From contig CM060181.1 of NCBI GenBank assembly GCA_030549775.1, forward strand, positions 48,614,218 through 48,678,217: a DNA stretch of 64,000 bases. Direction: 5' to 3'. Within the stretch, counting starts at the first letter, position 1; every line of letters begins with the position of its first letter. The notes beneath the pieces were generated by a model. The model saw nothing but the letters and a program-made list of their open reading frames with translations. It ran no database searches and was not told the origin of the DNA. Below, piece after piece: positions 1 through 12,270 of the stretch. The position numbers and the translations under genes were made by a program. Source of the DNA: Tamarix chinensis (Eukaryota; Streptophyta; Magnoliopsida; Caryophyllales; Tamaricaceae).

Positions 1-586
1 TAATGAGTGTGAATACTATATTTGTAGATCAATGGATCACATACTTAAGAAAAAATCTCTAAACATAGATCCAATCCATGTATGTTTCTTTTTCCATATT
101 TTTTCATTATATAGTTAATCTATGACATGTTTATAATTAATATATACAAGCAAATGGTTGAATCGTATCAATTTGCATTTTTTTAACGATGAGTATGCAC
201 AAGGCTAGAAATACTTTAATGATGAAATTGATGAACTTAGAAAGGAATGGGACAAGGTCGTGCACTCACATATTCAATATTAGATATCTATGTGCATGCA
301 TTTTAAATTTATATATGTTATATCTTATGTTCTTCTATACAAATATATGCAAGACTGAGATGTGCCTGCATATGTATATGCAGTACATTGTATGTTATAG
401 TGTATGGCTACCAACTTTGAGTTTGGGAATTATAAATCCAAAAACTTTAAATTTTAGAGTATGTAGAGCTACCAAAATTATGGTATGCCCATGAATTTCT
501 AGAGTTATTAGCAGTGTTTTACTTATTGCTGATTTGGTATATACTCGAGCATACATTTATGTGTGTCGGTTAGAGCAAACGACACA
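1..586. other. AT-rich sequence, no feature seen
   Basis: Low-GC sequence with short open frames only. The longest (189-494, plus strand) has no recognisable domain and an amino-acid content typical of chance frames in AT-rich DNA. I see no gene or mobile-element end here. Confidence 0.5.
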
Positions 587-609
587 ATATATATATATAT
601 ATATATATA
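587..609. repeat. (AT)n microsatellite
   Basis: A run of about eleven AT dinucleotides, directly next to the AACGGTT-rich block. Confidence 0.9.
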
Positions 610-905
610 GTTTTAATAACGGTTTTAGTAAAAACTATTATTAAAACAATATTTAATGATGGTTATAATAAATAACCATTGACAAAACCACATATTTTAA
701 TAACAATTATAGTGAATAACTGTTGATAAAACATCGTGTTTTAATAATGATTTTATCTGATAACCGTTATTAAAACATGCACAGTTTGCCAGATTTTAAA
801 ATTTATTTTTTATGACAATTTTATAACCATTATTAAAGTTTTAATAACGCACGATTCAATAATGGTTGAGAACCGTTATTAAATATATTAAAAATTATTA
901 TTACA
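610..905. repeat. Block of inverted AACGGTTATTAAAA motifs, possible non-autonomous DNA element
   Basis: The motif TTTTAATAACGGTT and its reverse complement AACCGTTATTAAAA recur in both orientations at roughly 30-80 bp spacing, with variants such as AATGGTT. Dense short motifs in both orientations resemble the subterminal regions of plant DNA transposons such as CACTA elements. I could not find clear terminal inverted repeats or a target duplication, so the element type and limits are inferred. Confidence 0.4.
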
Positions 906-1679
906 AAAACTCTTTCTAGGTTAGTATCAACGACTTAACAAAATTCCAATAAATTTGAATATGATCAAATTAGATTGATTGAGAAGAGGTTTGATGACCG
1001 AAAGGGAATTGAAAGTTTTATGAGACTCAAAATTATAATGAAAGGTAAGAAGGCATGGGCGGAATATTTTAAAATCGTAACCAAGGTTTCTAAATTTGAA
1101 AAAGATGTAATAAAGCATTCAAAATAAGATAATGTTTGTTTATAGAAAATACAAATCCCAATTAAATTAGGATTTTTTAAAATGGTTTATTACAATTATA
1201 TTTATCCCTTATTGTTTTATAAATAAATGTTGTGTATGTATATTAAAAAAAATATGCATTTTATTGGATGAGATATGTGTTCATATTAAGAAAATGTGTA
1301 TTTATAATAAATACATTCGTCTATTATTATTTTCTAAATAAATAATGATATTATATGTGTATTTTATCTATGTAAGATGTGTGTTGTTGAAATACAATGT
1401 ATTTTTATATCTAAAAAATTAATAAAATATATATTTATATTCAAAAAATATATAGTTTGTTTAATAAGATACGTATTATGTAAACAAAATACTAAAACAA
1501 CAAAAATATTATAATATCCACCATTTTGTTAAAAATAAATGTATATTTTAGCGAGCCCTTTTTTTTATATGTAAAATTATAACAAAAAATTATAGGAAAA
1601 AATAGTTGGAAGTCCATTTACATCAAAGTATTTAAAGTTACATAATTTGTTTGGTATTTAGTCTATTTTTATTTTGTGT

Positions 1680-1682
<3 letters not shown>
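906..1682. other. AT-rich sequence, no feature seen
   Basis: Mostly A and T with no coding potential in any frame beyond short chance frames. No terminal motifs, tandem repeats or RNA genes were recognised. Confidence 0.5.
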
Positions 1683-1729
<47 letters not shown>

Positions 1730-1771
1730 CTATATATATATATTAGTATAATTATATATATATAATATTTT
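1683..1771. repeat. (TA)n microsatellite, interrupted
   Basis: About 45 bp of perfect TA dinucleotides followed by broken TATATA runs to about 1771. Confidence 0.9.
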
Positions 1772-2071
1772 ATATTTTAAATTAAATATTTTATAATCAT
1801 TTTAATTTTCATCCTACTAATTTTACTTAAATCGATTGAAAGATGATTTTTTCCAAAATTATATAATGTGACATGCCTTGATGATACACGTGCTACGAGT
1901 TAAACTTTTTTGCAACCACAATCTACGATCGACAAGTAGGTCTTTTGACTCTTTCGAAACATAATCTGTCAACTTTTTCTGACAGACTAATGAGTTGACC
2001 TTTTGATAACACATGCCAGAGATCTACAGTCAGGCAACACTTACCAAAAGGCAAAATACCCTCGCCCCCAT
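1772..2071. other. Non-repetitive spacer, possibly old unique DNA
   Basis: This stretch has normal sequence complexity. It contains an ACACGTGC G-box-like site near 1888 and several TTGAC or TTTGAC words near 1945-2005, which are W-box cores. Such words are common by chance, so a regulatory role is only a possibility. It ends with the 16-bp sequence ACAGTCAGGCAACACT (2029-2044), repeated beyond the adjacent element at 2399-2414. Confidence 0.3.
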
Positions 2072-2388
2072 TAGGACTGCAGATGAACTAAGCTAGTTCG
2101 GTGTTCGGCTCAGTTCGGCTCGTTAAAAGCTCGATTCGGCTCATTCGTTTAGTTAAACGAGCCTCAAATAAACGAGACGAGCCCAAACACGAAAAAGCTC
2201 GGCTCGGTTCATTTTTTGGCTTTGGTTCGTGAGCTCGGCTCGGCTCGGCTCGTTAAAAGCTCGGTTCGACTCGTTCGTTTAGTTAAACGAGCCGAACCCA
2301 AACATCATTATAGGCTCGTTTAGTTAAACGAGTCAAACCCAAATCTAGAGGTATTCGGCTCGGCTCGACTCGTTTACGTACAGCCCTA
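2072..2388. mobile_element. Non-autonomous hAT element (MITE-like), 317 bp
   Basis: The left end begins TAGGACTGCAGATGAAC and the right end, reverse-complemented, begins TAGGGCTGTACGTAAAC: imperfect terminal inverted repeats of hAT type. The flanking 8-mers GCCCCCAT (2064-2071) and GCCCCTAG (2389-2396) agree at six of eight positions, as expected for an aged 8-bp target duplication. The interior is packed with GCTCGGCTCGG words and the palindrome GCTCGTTTAGTTAAACGAGC, a subterminal-repeat pattern. There is no coding capacity. Its left end closely resembles the left end of the large hAT element at 5900, which may be its autonomous relative. Confidence 0.75.
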
Positions 2389-3343
2389 GCCCCTAGTGAC
2401 AGTCAGGCAACACTGTCACGCCCCTATGTGGGGGAAAGGGTTGCACTGACATTGGAGCGATCGTCGTGCACGTATAGTCTCGACTAAATATTTATATCAG
2501 ATCGGTATAGTGCTCTTTGGTTTGAATTTTGATTCTGAAGTTAAAATAAAAAAAATGAGTAATCAATTGAAGTGAAAAAATTTTACACGCTCCATTAGAA
2601 AATTAAAAAAATATATAATTTATATATAACTAAAAAAATATTAAAAATAAAAAGTAGACTTTAATCTTTTTTTATAAAAAAATTAATAATAAATTTACCT
2701 TTTTAATATGAAAATAGTAATAAATATAACATATCAATTATAAATGTCCTATATATAATTATATTTAGTAACATACACCAAAATTTTATGATAAATACAA
2801 AAGCAGTTTTATGATGCTCGCCTGCTCGGTAGTCGGTACAGCCCATGCATTTAATGATCCCCTGGCCCGCCCCGCCCCGCCCCACCTGGGGTGAGGTAAT
2901 GCCAACAAGCCTGCCCTGTGCTTGTGTGGCAAATTCACTATTCAGGTGTTTGTATTTCACGTGACGAACATCCTCTGTTTTGTTGACGGGGATCCTACGT
3001 GTATAGCAGGATAATGTGACAACAATTAATTTTATGAGTTGGATCGAAATCGAATCAATATGCATCCGGTTGTTGGATAAGGTGACCTTTTGTTGCCCCA
3101 CAGTGCATGGTTTCTCTATCTCGCGCACAAGCACGGTTATTAAAAAAATAGACTCAATTAAATAAAATTAACAGTAATAAAACTATAAAATTATTACCTA
3201 AAATATATTAGATTTAAAATACCCCTCTTCCATACTTCTTCTACTAACTATTTTTTTCTTAGATTTTTTTGTACAACTTGTCTCCAAACATGCCATAGAC
3301 AGGGAGACTGGAAAATGTGACCAGGGCCACGTCCCCGTGCCAC
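2389..3343. other. Spacer with a GC-rich island
   Basis: AT-rich sequence interrupted at about 2800-3140 by a GC-rich island with CCCCGCCCCGCCCCA near 2873, a CACGTGACG site near 2958 and GTAGGATCC-like words. It could be a relic of a host promoter. No downstream reading frame with a recognisable domain follows on either strand, so no gene is called. Confidence 0.3.
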
Positions 3344-3434
3344 CATGTCATGTCTCAAATGAACAAAGTAGATGAATGATATAATAAGCCACATGTCATG
3401 TCTCAAAGGAACAAAGTAGATAGATGATCTAATA
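3344..3434. repeat. Two-copy tandem duplication, 48-bp period
   Basis: The sequence starting CATGTCATGTCTCAAA at 3344 recurs at 3392 with few changes, followed in both copies by GAACAAAGTAGAT. The offset is exactly 48 bp. Confidence 0.85.
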
Positions 3435-4599
3435 GGATAGAAAATTCGATGCACATACGTAAAAGTGAAAAAACAAAAAAATTAGAATAAGAGTTTTCCC
3501 GAAACAATACACCCAAATTATAACTTTAATCACGAAAAAAAATTAAGCTATAGTTATTTTATTTTAAAAGAAATACATTTTTTTCACGCAAAAGCTATAT
3601 ATCAGAAATGGTACAATTTGAATTTAAAATCTCATAGAAAATAGTCGAACCCTTTTCGTTAACCTAAAAAACACTTTCGAAATAAGAACTTTCCTATTTC
3701 TATTCTTAGAGGGTTTGCGGAAATATTTTAGTCTAAAAGTAAAATAATAAATATTTTTTAGTTTTGGATTTATATTTTTATAAGAATTTTTTTAATGATA
3801 TGTTAGATTTAAAAAAAAATATGTTGTTCCCGGCTTAATTTTACTGATATAATTTGGGCTAATATTATTTGATTCAAACTAAAAAAAAAATTCATTAGTT
3901 ATCATCATCATCATCATCATTATTTTACAGTTATTAATGTCATATCTAATATTTTTAAACTAATATTATTACTATTAATATCACTATTATTATAATAAAT
4001 ATTATCTTTAATTATATATTTATTTTATTATTAATAAAATTTTGATGATGTTATCTAATTTAATTTAATAATTTATAAGAATAAATGGAGAATTAAAAAC
4101 CCTGTCAACGACATTTCTCATCCTTTTTATCAATATATATTTGTTTAATTAGCCAACTAAAAAGAAAAACATTAAAAAAGTTGTCTTTAAAATTTGAACA
4201 GAGAAGTGATATGCACGACGTCGTGCCGTGTGTTGTGTGAGAAATATTTTATATACAGATGACATACAGCAATTAGTTGTAAAAGATATGAGCTCCAATT
4301 CTTATATTATCGTTGTAAAAGTATATTTTAAGGTGTGTTTATTTTTTTTTGTAATTTTATAAATTTTATTTGGATTAATAGGATTTTTTTTATAATTTTA
4401 TAATTTTTATTTAAGTACACTGCTTATTGATCTAAATTTTATCCTAAAATAGTGTACTTCAATTTAAGTTTTTTTTTTCCAGAATTAAATTTGGTCGCAA
4501 CACTAGCTTCATGAAATTTCCAAAATATTCTACTGTTTTAATTTTTATTCAGTCAAGTTTAATTTATAGTATGTATGTAATAGTATTAGAAACATTTAT
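3435..4599. other. AT-rich sequence, no gene seen
   Basis: Very AT-rich, with a short (ATC)n run at 3901-3921 and poly-T runs near 4340-4400 and 4471. No supported coding region, RNA gene or element boundary. Confidence 0.5.
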
Positions 4600-5899
4600 T
4601 ATACATTAGAATGGTCATTAAATTAATCTAAATATTATAACATATGTATAATGTTATCCGAACACTTATGTTTAGTTTTTATAATGAAACATACCAATAG
4701 TCTTTCCTAAATATAACTTGATTTTTGGCTTAACTTATACATTTTATTGTCCTAACCTAAACGATTAATATAATAAACCTATTAGTTTAGTCCAATGAAC
4801 CTAACATAAAGAAGAAAACGCAAGTGAAACCACTTTTTGTGCATTAACATGCTGAGCATATACTTAATTCAGTATTAATGAACATAGTCGTGTCTTCTAA
4901 TGAACCTATGTATAGTGCTCTCTAAACAAGTATAGTTTGTTTCAATAATGAAATGTACCATTGTTTTTTTGTTGAGAAAAACTAATTTCTTTGGTAAACC
5001 TAAATGTTTTATTGCATGCAACTATACAATCAACATAATGAACATCTATGTTTTATGAGATGATTATGCAAGTTTTATGTTACCAATCTAATCTTATAAA
5101 GTAAGTGAAAAAAATTATGTGGTAAACCAATGCAATTTATGTGCCGAATATGACTGTTTTTTGTAATCAATCTAAGCATTTATTTCGCAACAAAAGTTGT
5201 GAAATTCTAAAACTTGCTAAGATTTTGATTTTCATTCAATCAAGTTCGGTTTATGATATGTGTGTACTAATATTAGAAAAAATATTATAAAATTAAAGTT
5301 ATTAAATTAATCTAAATTTTATCCAAAAACTAGGCACTTGAATAAAAAAAATCCAAAAATTAATATATATATATGTAGTATTCTATGCTATAAAAATTAG
5401 GTTTTAATATTCACGGAATAGTATTAGGAAAAATAAAATAACATAAAACAACCTATTAAATTTATCTAAATTTTATTAAGAAACAAGGTATTTGAATTTA
5501 ATAATTGTTCTCATAACTATAGTTGGTCATAAGACCAACTTTATTGAAATTTCAATAATTGTCTAAGATTTTGATTTTCATTATATCAATTTAATTTTTG
5601 TTATAAATTTAATTAAATTAGGTTGTAATATTCATGGAAAGGTTTTAGAAAAAAAAATTATGACAATAAATTATCATTAAAAATATCTAAATATTATAAC
5701 ATATGTATAGTGTTATCTAAACATTGATGTTTAATTTATATAATGAAATATACCAATATTATTTTCTAATTACAACTAAATTATTTGACAAACATATATG
5801 TTTTATTGCATTAACCAAAATGATTAGCATAATGAATCTGTTAGTTTGGTGCATTAAACCTAACATAATAAAAGAAATACATGTGATAACACTTTTGTT
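4600..5899. repeat. Degenerate repeat block, relative of 26973-27165
   Basis: Segment 4625-4840 is similar to 5672-5899, sharing AATATTATAACATATGTATA, ATAATGAAA and TTAGTTT words in the same order. Segment 4841-5030 is similar to 26973-27165, with CATGCTGAGCATATAC against CATGCTGAACATATAC and a shared TCTTCTAATGAACCTATG. Inside the block, words such as ATTTTGATTTTCATTCA recur near 5225 and 5575. Together the block is a set of diverged repeats, one of which (5672-5899 joined to 26973-27165) is split by the hAT element. Confidence 0.65.
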
Positions 5900-7137
5900 T
5901 AGGGTCATTGATAAACCAAGTTAGCTCGGCTTGACTCATTAAGGGCTATGATGGACTTGTTTGTTTAACTTAATGAATCAAAACCAATCTTTAATTTTAG
6001 ACTCAATTGTTAAATGAGTTGAGCTCAAACTGATTTAGGTTTGGCTCATTGGCTAGAAAATCGACTCGATTTTATAGATTGGCTCATTAGTAATTTGGTA
6101 GCTTGAGTCATTTGGAACATAGGATATATAAATTAAATGTTATGTTTTTATTAGATTTTTCTGTAACCATTGCGTTGAAGCCGAACACCTCACCATACTA
6201 GGGTTATCTGATCTACCTCTTTTTGGCTCTTGGTTTGTTAAATTAAAACAAAGATGCAGAAATTTTATATTCTGGTTCATTTCAACTTACAACAACAAAG
6301 CCCTAATTCTTCCTAATTATTCTTTATCTCTCATTGTTGTCAGCTATCAGAACTTATGCCTCTCATTTAGCTATGTAGAATGCTAGAATGTGGACCTTGT
6401 GATTTTAGCTCCTCTAATCCTCTTTTTTCTTCCTTTTTTTCCATTAATATGTCATCTCTCTCTTTCTTCTTCCATTCTCATATTGTGATGCATTGTCTAT
6501 GTGTAATACCCTTAAAAATTACAATTGAAAATTTTTGTTTAATTAAAGTAAATACAAGCATAGGGGTGCTATAGCCATGATTAGTACAGGCCCGACCCCA
6601 ACAAATCTCACATCAACCACAAGACTAAGGAAAATTTTACGAATCAATAAATACATTTAAGGTAGAAAAACATAGAAATTCAAAATAATCATAAAGAGGG
6701 AATCAGAGTGCAAAATCAAGCATTAATACATAATTAAATATAAAGTCAAGCCCCCAAGGGAAAAAAGTTATACAATGATAAAGTAAAACAAGAGAAAAGT
6801 AGAGAGTCTGGTCAGTATTCATTCTAGGCTTCAAGTAGGTCCAATGGTCACCACACATCCCTGTCTGACATATCTAGTACGTCATAGGCATCAAACACGG
6901 TGCCTTCTACCTACACAACTTCAGAAAGGCCTTCTGATTTTAGGAATGAGCAGTACCCATGAAATGGGTGGTTAGTACACTATATACTGAGTAACATAAC
7001 TATATGGGTAAGGCCATGCAAGAAAATAGACAAGTAAGGCATACAAAGCATAATTCATGCTCATATCATCATGCTGGCTTAAACTAATATTTCTATCTTA
7101 CACATTTCTCATATTAATTTTTCATGAGTATAGGAAC

Positions 7138-7520
7138 CCCACAATTATAGTCGGTGGACCAGAAACACTCCATAGGGCAGAATACACTTGACCACTATTA
7201 TAGTTGGTGGACCGGAATCACTCGACAAGATAAAATGCACCTGACTACTACAATAGTTGGTGGACCAGAAAATCAACCTCACTAGCCTCGACTCACATGG
7301 AGTTCCACTGTAAGTAATTAGTGTCGTTCCATGTCTCATTACCATGCAAACTTTGGTTTATTGAGCCTGTAATCCCCCACTATTATAGCCGGTGGACCAG
7401 AAACACTCCATAAGGTAGAATGTACCTGACCACTATTATAGCCGGTGGGCTAAAAAATCACTTCATAGGGAAAAATTCACCTGTCCACTATTATAGCCGG
7501 TGGACAGAAAAAATATACCC
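7138..7520. repeat. CCACTATTATAGCCGGTGG repeats of LTR A
   Basis: At least six degenerate copies of a unit with core CCACTATTATAGCCGGTGG and a following GCAGAATACACTTGACC-like part, spaced about 55-60 bp and interrupted in the middle by unrelated sequence. The same array is present in the other LTR copies. Confidence 0.85.
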
Positions 7521-8379
7521 TCATTGGGCCCGAATCAATAATCTTTCACTTTAAGTGTTTAGTATTTTATATGTGTCTTATTCCACACACACAACTCCGA
7601 CTAGACATGCATAACCCACTAGACTTCACCTGCTTAGCTTCCCAAAAATTCTATCCCATATCTTGGGACTTCTACACCCTCTAGTACGTCCAGACATTCC
7701 TTTCCACTCTTTTCTCATTACCATTAATATCCAACTCTAAGGCCCACTTTCCATATTTCTGAGTCAACTCACTATTACTCTCTAGGGTTTTCCTCTGGGA
7801 AACCCTAATTTAGCCTATATAGCCCAACCTTCCTCTATCCCACACAACTTATGCTCCCTTGCCCCCAATTCATCACCTCACTTGATTCATTCCAAGCACC
7901 CAAATTTACTTCCCATTTTACACATATGGCCATGAAACCCTAGTTGGTCATCCCAAAACCCTAGCACCTCTCTTTCCTTATACGATTTAATTCCTTTATC
8001 ACTCTTATTTACTATCCCCTCTTCCACATGACACACATCCAACACAACCTATGACCCCGAGACTTTCTCCCCACCTTTTCCCATTCATCATGAGAACCCA
8101 AAACTATTCAGCACATAGTTCAACGAATCACTCCCCATGACTCTGTTTTGACTTCTCTTTGCTCTCTAGGGTTTTCCTCCAAAACCCAAATCTGGCCTAT
8201 GTGGCCTCACTTCCCTTTATCCTACACAACCACTACAAGAAAACTCTTTTATAGCAACAAAAATTTTGCTATGACAATACTTTATTGTTCTGAAAATAGT
8301 CCTTTGGCAACCATAATTTTATGATATTACAAAAAGTTGTTGCCAAAAATAATTCATTTATATGATGATTATTAGGAAA

Positions 8380-9420
8380 TGTTTTGCAACAATATTTTTC
8401 GTTGCAATATATGTGATAGTTTATTTGCAACAACATTTTTATGTTGTAATATACAAAATGTGTTTGCAACGACTTTTTTTTGTTGCAAACTGTTGATTGA
8501 ATTTATTGCAACGACTATATTTGTTGCAAATATTTAGATTATTTTAATGTAATGACATTTATATATTTTGCAACGGCATTTATTGTTGCAACATATGTGA
8601 TAGTTTATTTACAAAGACATTTATATGTTGAAATATACAAAATGTTTTTACAACGACTTTTTTTTTGTTGCAAAATGTTGATTGAATTTAGCAATGATAT
8701 TTATATGTTTTGCAATGATATTTATCATGGCAATATATGTGATAGTTTATTTACAACGACATTTATATGTTTCAATATACAAAATGTTTTTGCAATGATT
8801 TTTTTTGTTGCAAAATTTTGATTGAATTTATTGCAACGATTATACTTGTTTCACATACTTAGATTATTTTAACGCAATGACATTTATATATTTTGCAACG
8901 ATATTTTTTTTGCAATATAAGTGATTGTTTATTTGTAACGACATTTATATGTTGCAATATACAAAATATTTTTGCAACAATTTTGTTTTGTTACAAAATA
9001 TTAATTGAATTTATTGCAACGACTATACTTGTTGTAAATATTTAGATTATTTTAACACAATGACATTTATAGGTTTTGAACGACATTTTTTGTTGCAATA
9101 TACGTAATAGTTATTTGCAACGACATTTATATGTTACAATATACAAAAAGCTTTTTGCAACAACTTTTTTTTTGTTGCAAAATTTTGATTTGATTTATTG
9201 CAACAACATTTGTTGTTGCAATATATGCGATAGTTTATTTGCAACGAAATTCATTTGTTGTAATATATATAGCACTTTTGCAATGACTTTTTTTATGTTG
9301 TAAAATATTGATTGAATTTATTGCAACAGCTATACTTGTTGCAAATATTTATATTATTTTAACGCAACAACAATTTATTGCGAAAGAAATTATCTTTAAT
9401 TTATTGCAATGAATTTATTA
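8380..9420. repeat. Tandem array inside the CACTA element, about 185 bp period
   Basis: A composite unit with GTTGATTGAATTTATTGCAA, GCAACGACATTTATATGTTG and GCAATATACAAAATG is repeated five to six times. The GATTGAATTTA marker falls near 8495, 8680, 8820, 9003, 9187 and 9309, giving spacings of about 185, 140, 183, 184 and 122 bp. Confidence 0.8.
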
Positions 9421-9451
9421 TTGCAATTATGTATTTTTTGCAATGATAAAG

Positions 9452-9800
9452 TGTAATACCCCCAAATTGAGTGGAATGTTATAAGGATTGATATGCTTTC
9501 TTATATCAATATAGTATAAAATTCTTTTGGTAATTTTGTCCGAAGAACTCAACAGTTAAGCATGCTTACTTAGAGCAATTTTTAAAATGAGTGACCCTCC
9601 TATGAAGTTTTGGAAAGGACTCATGTTGATATGTGGGGCTAGTCGATCAATCCAAAAGCACTCCATGATAGCCCTCACAGTTCTTGTAGGTGGCTACCAA
9701 GTGGCTATGTGTGGTCGTTTCGACTCGGAATGTTAGAAATTTGTGGGTCTCGGGTGCTATCAGGTGGCACCTATGTGCTCGTATTAACTCGGGGTATTTT
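9452..9800. mobile_element. Short LTR-like element inside the CACTA element
   Basis: It starts TGTAATACCCCCAAATTGAG and ends near CGGGGTATTTT. It matches the sequence at 33185-33453 over GTTATAAGGATTGAT, CTTATATCAATAT, TTAAGCATGCT and CTCCATGGTAGCCCTCACA-like words. This copy has about 80 bp more before the right end, so the other copy carries an internal deletion. No clear target duplication is visible, so the right limit is approximate. It breaks the CACTA repeat pattern, so it arrived after the CACTA element. Confidence 0.6.
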
Positions 9801-11100
9801 CTAATTTTTTTTTCCAAAGTTTATTCAATTTTTTTGCAACAACAAATATTATTGCTATAATATGCTATGCTTTTTGCAACAACTTTTGTTGTTGCAAATA
9901 ACAAGCTTTCGCAACGACATAATTTGTTTCCAAACTAAAACTATTTTTTTTTCAACAAAAAAAGTCGTTGCTAATTACAGGTTTTTGCAACGACATAAAT
10001 TGTTGCCAAATAGGATCAATATTTTGCAACAACAAAAGTCCTTGCAATATATAAACACATGTAGTTAGATAAGATGATGTATTGCAACGAAATTTATTTG
10101 GCAACGATAATTTATGTTGCATTTAATTAATTTTTAGCAACGACCATTGTCGTTGCTTTATTTTTTTACAACGCTATGACGTGCAACGACCCTGTAACAA
10201 AAAATGTCGTTGCGATATATATTTCTTGCAACAAATTTCTATCTTTTACAATAAAAAATATCATTTCTAAAAATGGATTTTTTGTAGTGAACCCATACTC
10301 TTGTTACCAAAATCATCACTTCGCTTGAACCACACCCGACATCACAACCTCACTATCCAACTCCCACATGTGATCATAAAAGCCCTAGTTCGCTCCCCAA
10401 AACCCTAATACTTCTCCTTTTTTTTATGTCACCCCCTCAACATTCAAGTACCTTTTTCTCACTTGGCTCACCTTTCCTCCATGTGATACCCCTCTCATTC
10501 TTTATTCTCTATTCTAACCATTTATGTTAATTTTTCCCTCCTTGCACACTTCTCTCATTTAGGGTTTCCTCCTAAAACCCTAGTCAAGTCTCCCATGCAT
10601 CCTTACACGGACCTACGTATTGTTTTTCACACATGGACTCCAATTACCCCAAAAATTCTTTCCTTACCTTACTTAACCCTCAAGTCAACTTTTTCCATGT
10701 AAAAGTCATCCCCATGCAAAGGCTAAGCATTCCATGCAAATCCTAATTCTCCATGCATGTTTTAGTCCATTCTTTTAATTTATTCCCATTATTCCTCCTT
10801 TTGTCCACTTGTAGGTCATGAGATATTTAAGCCATCCTTACCATTCTCTAGCCAACTCACTTTCCTCACTCTTTTTCATTTCTCCCACAACCACGTTACA
10901 CTATTCATGGCTTCCTATCATGCATATCATGAGGGAAATATCATATTAGTACATTCAAGTACAAGTAATAATACCATACTACACATGCCATAAAACACAT
11001 GCACCTTACCTGAGCTCTTGGCTTAGCGGGCTGCTATAAGGCACACACATCAAATCAACACATATAGCACAATTTGTACACACATTAGGCCTTAACCATA

Positions 11101-11160
11101 TCCTTACCTAAAACGACATCAAGCTTGGAGCACACTCCTACGCCTCCTTAGGGTTTTGAC
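11101..11160 (-). other. Conserved hairpin and splice-donor-like block, copy A
   Basis: Read on the minus strand, the block runs CCTAAGGAGGCGTAGGAG then CTCCAAGC and ends at TTTTAGGTAAGG. It contains GGAG-N4-CTCC and an AG/GTAAGG splice-donor-like word. The same block is present in copies B, C and D while surrounding sequence has diverged. Confidence 0.6.
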
Positions 11161-11260
11161 TTGGTTTACCTATAAGAGGGAAATAGTAGGGTTATTTTCC
11201 TTCTTACCAACATTATCATTATTTCCAACTTTAAATTTTTCATAACCTAGTATTAGGATT

Positions 11261-11687
11261 AGTAGTAGTAGTAGTAGTAGTAGCAGTAGTAGTAGTAGTA
11301 GTAACTTTATAAGTAAAAATAAGCGTATTATTTTTAAAATGGTTAATCATGCAATTATTAGTTAAAATAGGATTAGGTGGTTATATTGGTCCATGTCAAG
11401 GTATTATTAACAATATTAACAATACTAAGGTAATAAATTTAATATTATTAATAATAAATATAATAATGATAATAGTTATAATAATAACAATGATAGTAAT
11501 AATGATAATGATAATAATAATCATGATGATGATGATGATGATGATGATAATGGTTCAAATTATAATAATAATAATTCTAGTAATAATAATACTAGCAGCA
11601 ATAATGATAACAACAACAACAACAACAACAATAATAATAACAATTGTAATAACAATAATGATAATATTAATAATAAGAATGATAATG

Positions 11688-11720
<33 letters not shown>
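11261..11720. repeat. Compound trinucleotide microsatellite field of LTR A
   Basis: (AGT)n at 11261-11302, then (AAT)n, (GAT)n at about 11522-11550, (CAA)n at about 11610-11630 and (AAT)n to 11720. Open frames predicted here are translations of these repeats and are not genes. Confidence 0.9.
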
Positions 11721-12270
11721 TGACAATTACGTTAATTATGTTTAAGGGCTAAGAAGATTAGGGCACAACCTAATAGTGGTGGCAGATAGGCAGTGGTGGT
11801 AGTAGAGGAGGAGGAAGTGGGGGTTGATGAGGTGGCTTTTTAGGCTATAAGAGGGAGAGTGAGATGGTGGTTGAGGGTGGTGGAGAAGGAGGGAGGGTGA
11901 AAGAGAGGGAGGTAGGGAGAAAGGAAGGTAGGGGAGGTAGGGGAGGTAGGGGAGGCTTTGCCGAGTGGTTTGTGTGGCAGGAGAGGTGGTGGTTGCGGAG
12001 GAGAAGGTGACATATGGCGACGAGAGGGGCGGCAATAAGTGCAAAGTGGTAGATTGAGCAACCAACTTTGCACTGTTGGAGTGACTCGTGCAGAGAGAAC
12101 TAGGGGCGTAAATTGCTATGGTTCAGCGATGGGTAGTGTAGGGAAGAGTTTGGGAAGTGTTTCAGGTAACGACATTAGGCAACGATAGTGGGGATGGCGT
12201 GTGAAGTGGCGGTGGCATAAGGAGGGCTGATTTTCTAGGCAAGGAAAAAGAGGCTGAGTAGGATCGGTTC

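Larger units (their letters stand above)
8231..10289. mobile_element. Non-autonomous CACTA (En/Spm-like) element, 2059 bp
   Basis: The element begins CACTACAAGAAAA and ends TTTTTTGTAGTG, the terminal inverted repeats typical of plant CACTA elements. It is flanked by a perfect 3-bp target duplication AAC (8228-8230 and 10290-10292). The interior is filled with TTGCAACGAC and GTTGCAA words in both orientations, i.e. subterminal repeats, and has no transposase frame, so mobility would depend on proteins supplied elsewhere. It sits inside solo LTR A and is therefore younger than that LTR. A short LTR-like sequence is inserted at 9452-9800. Confidence 0.92.

Noticed and set aside
7138..7520. Regularly spaced repeats that could suggest a CRISPR array
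   Set aside because: The units are imperfect, about 55 bp apart with similar spacers, occur in every LTR copy, and the genome is a plant.
8552..9303. Cys/Phe-rich frames repeated along the CACTA element
   Set aside because: They follow the TTGCAACGAC tandem repeats and change frame between units. No transposase motif is present.
11349..11723. Ile/Met-rich frame that could look like membrane segments
   Set aside because: It is a translation of AAT/GAT trinucleotide repeats inside LTR A.
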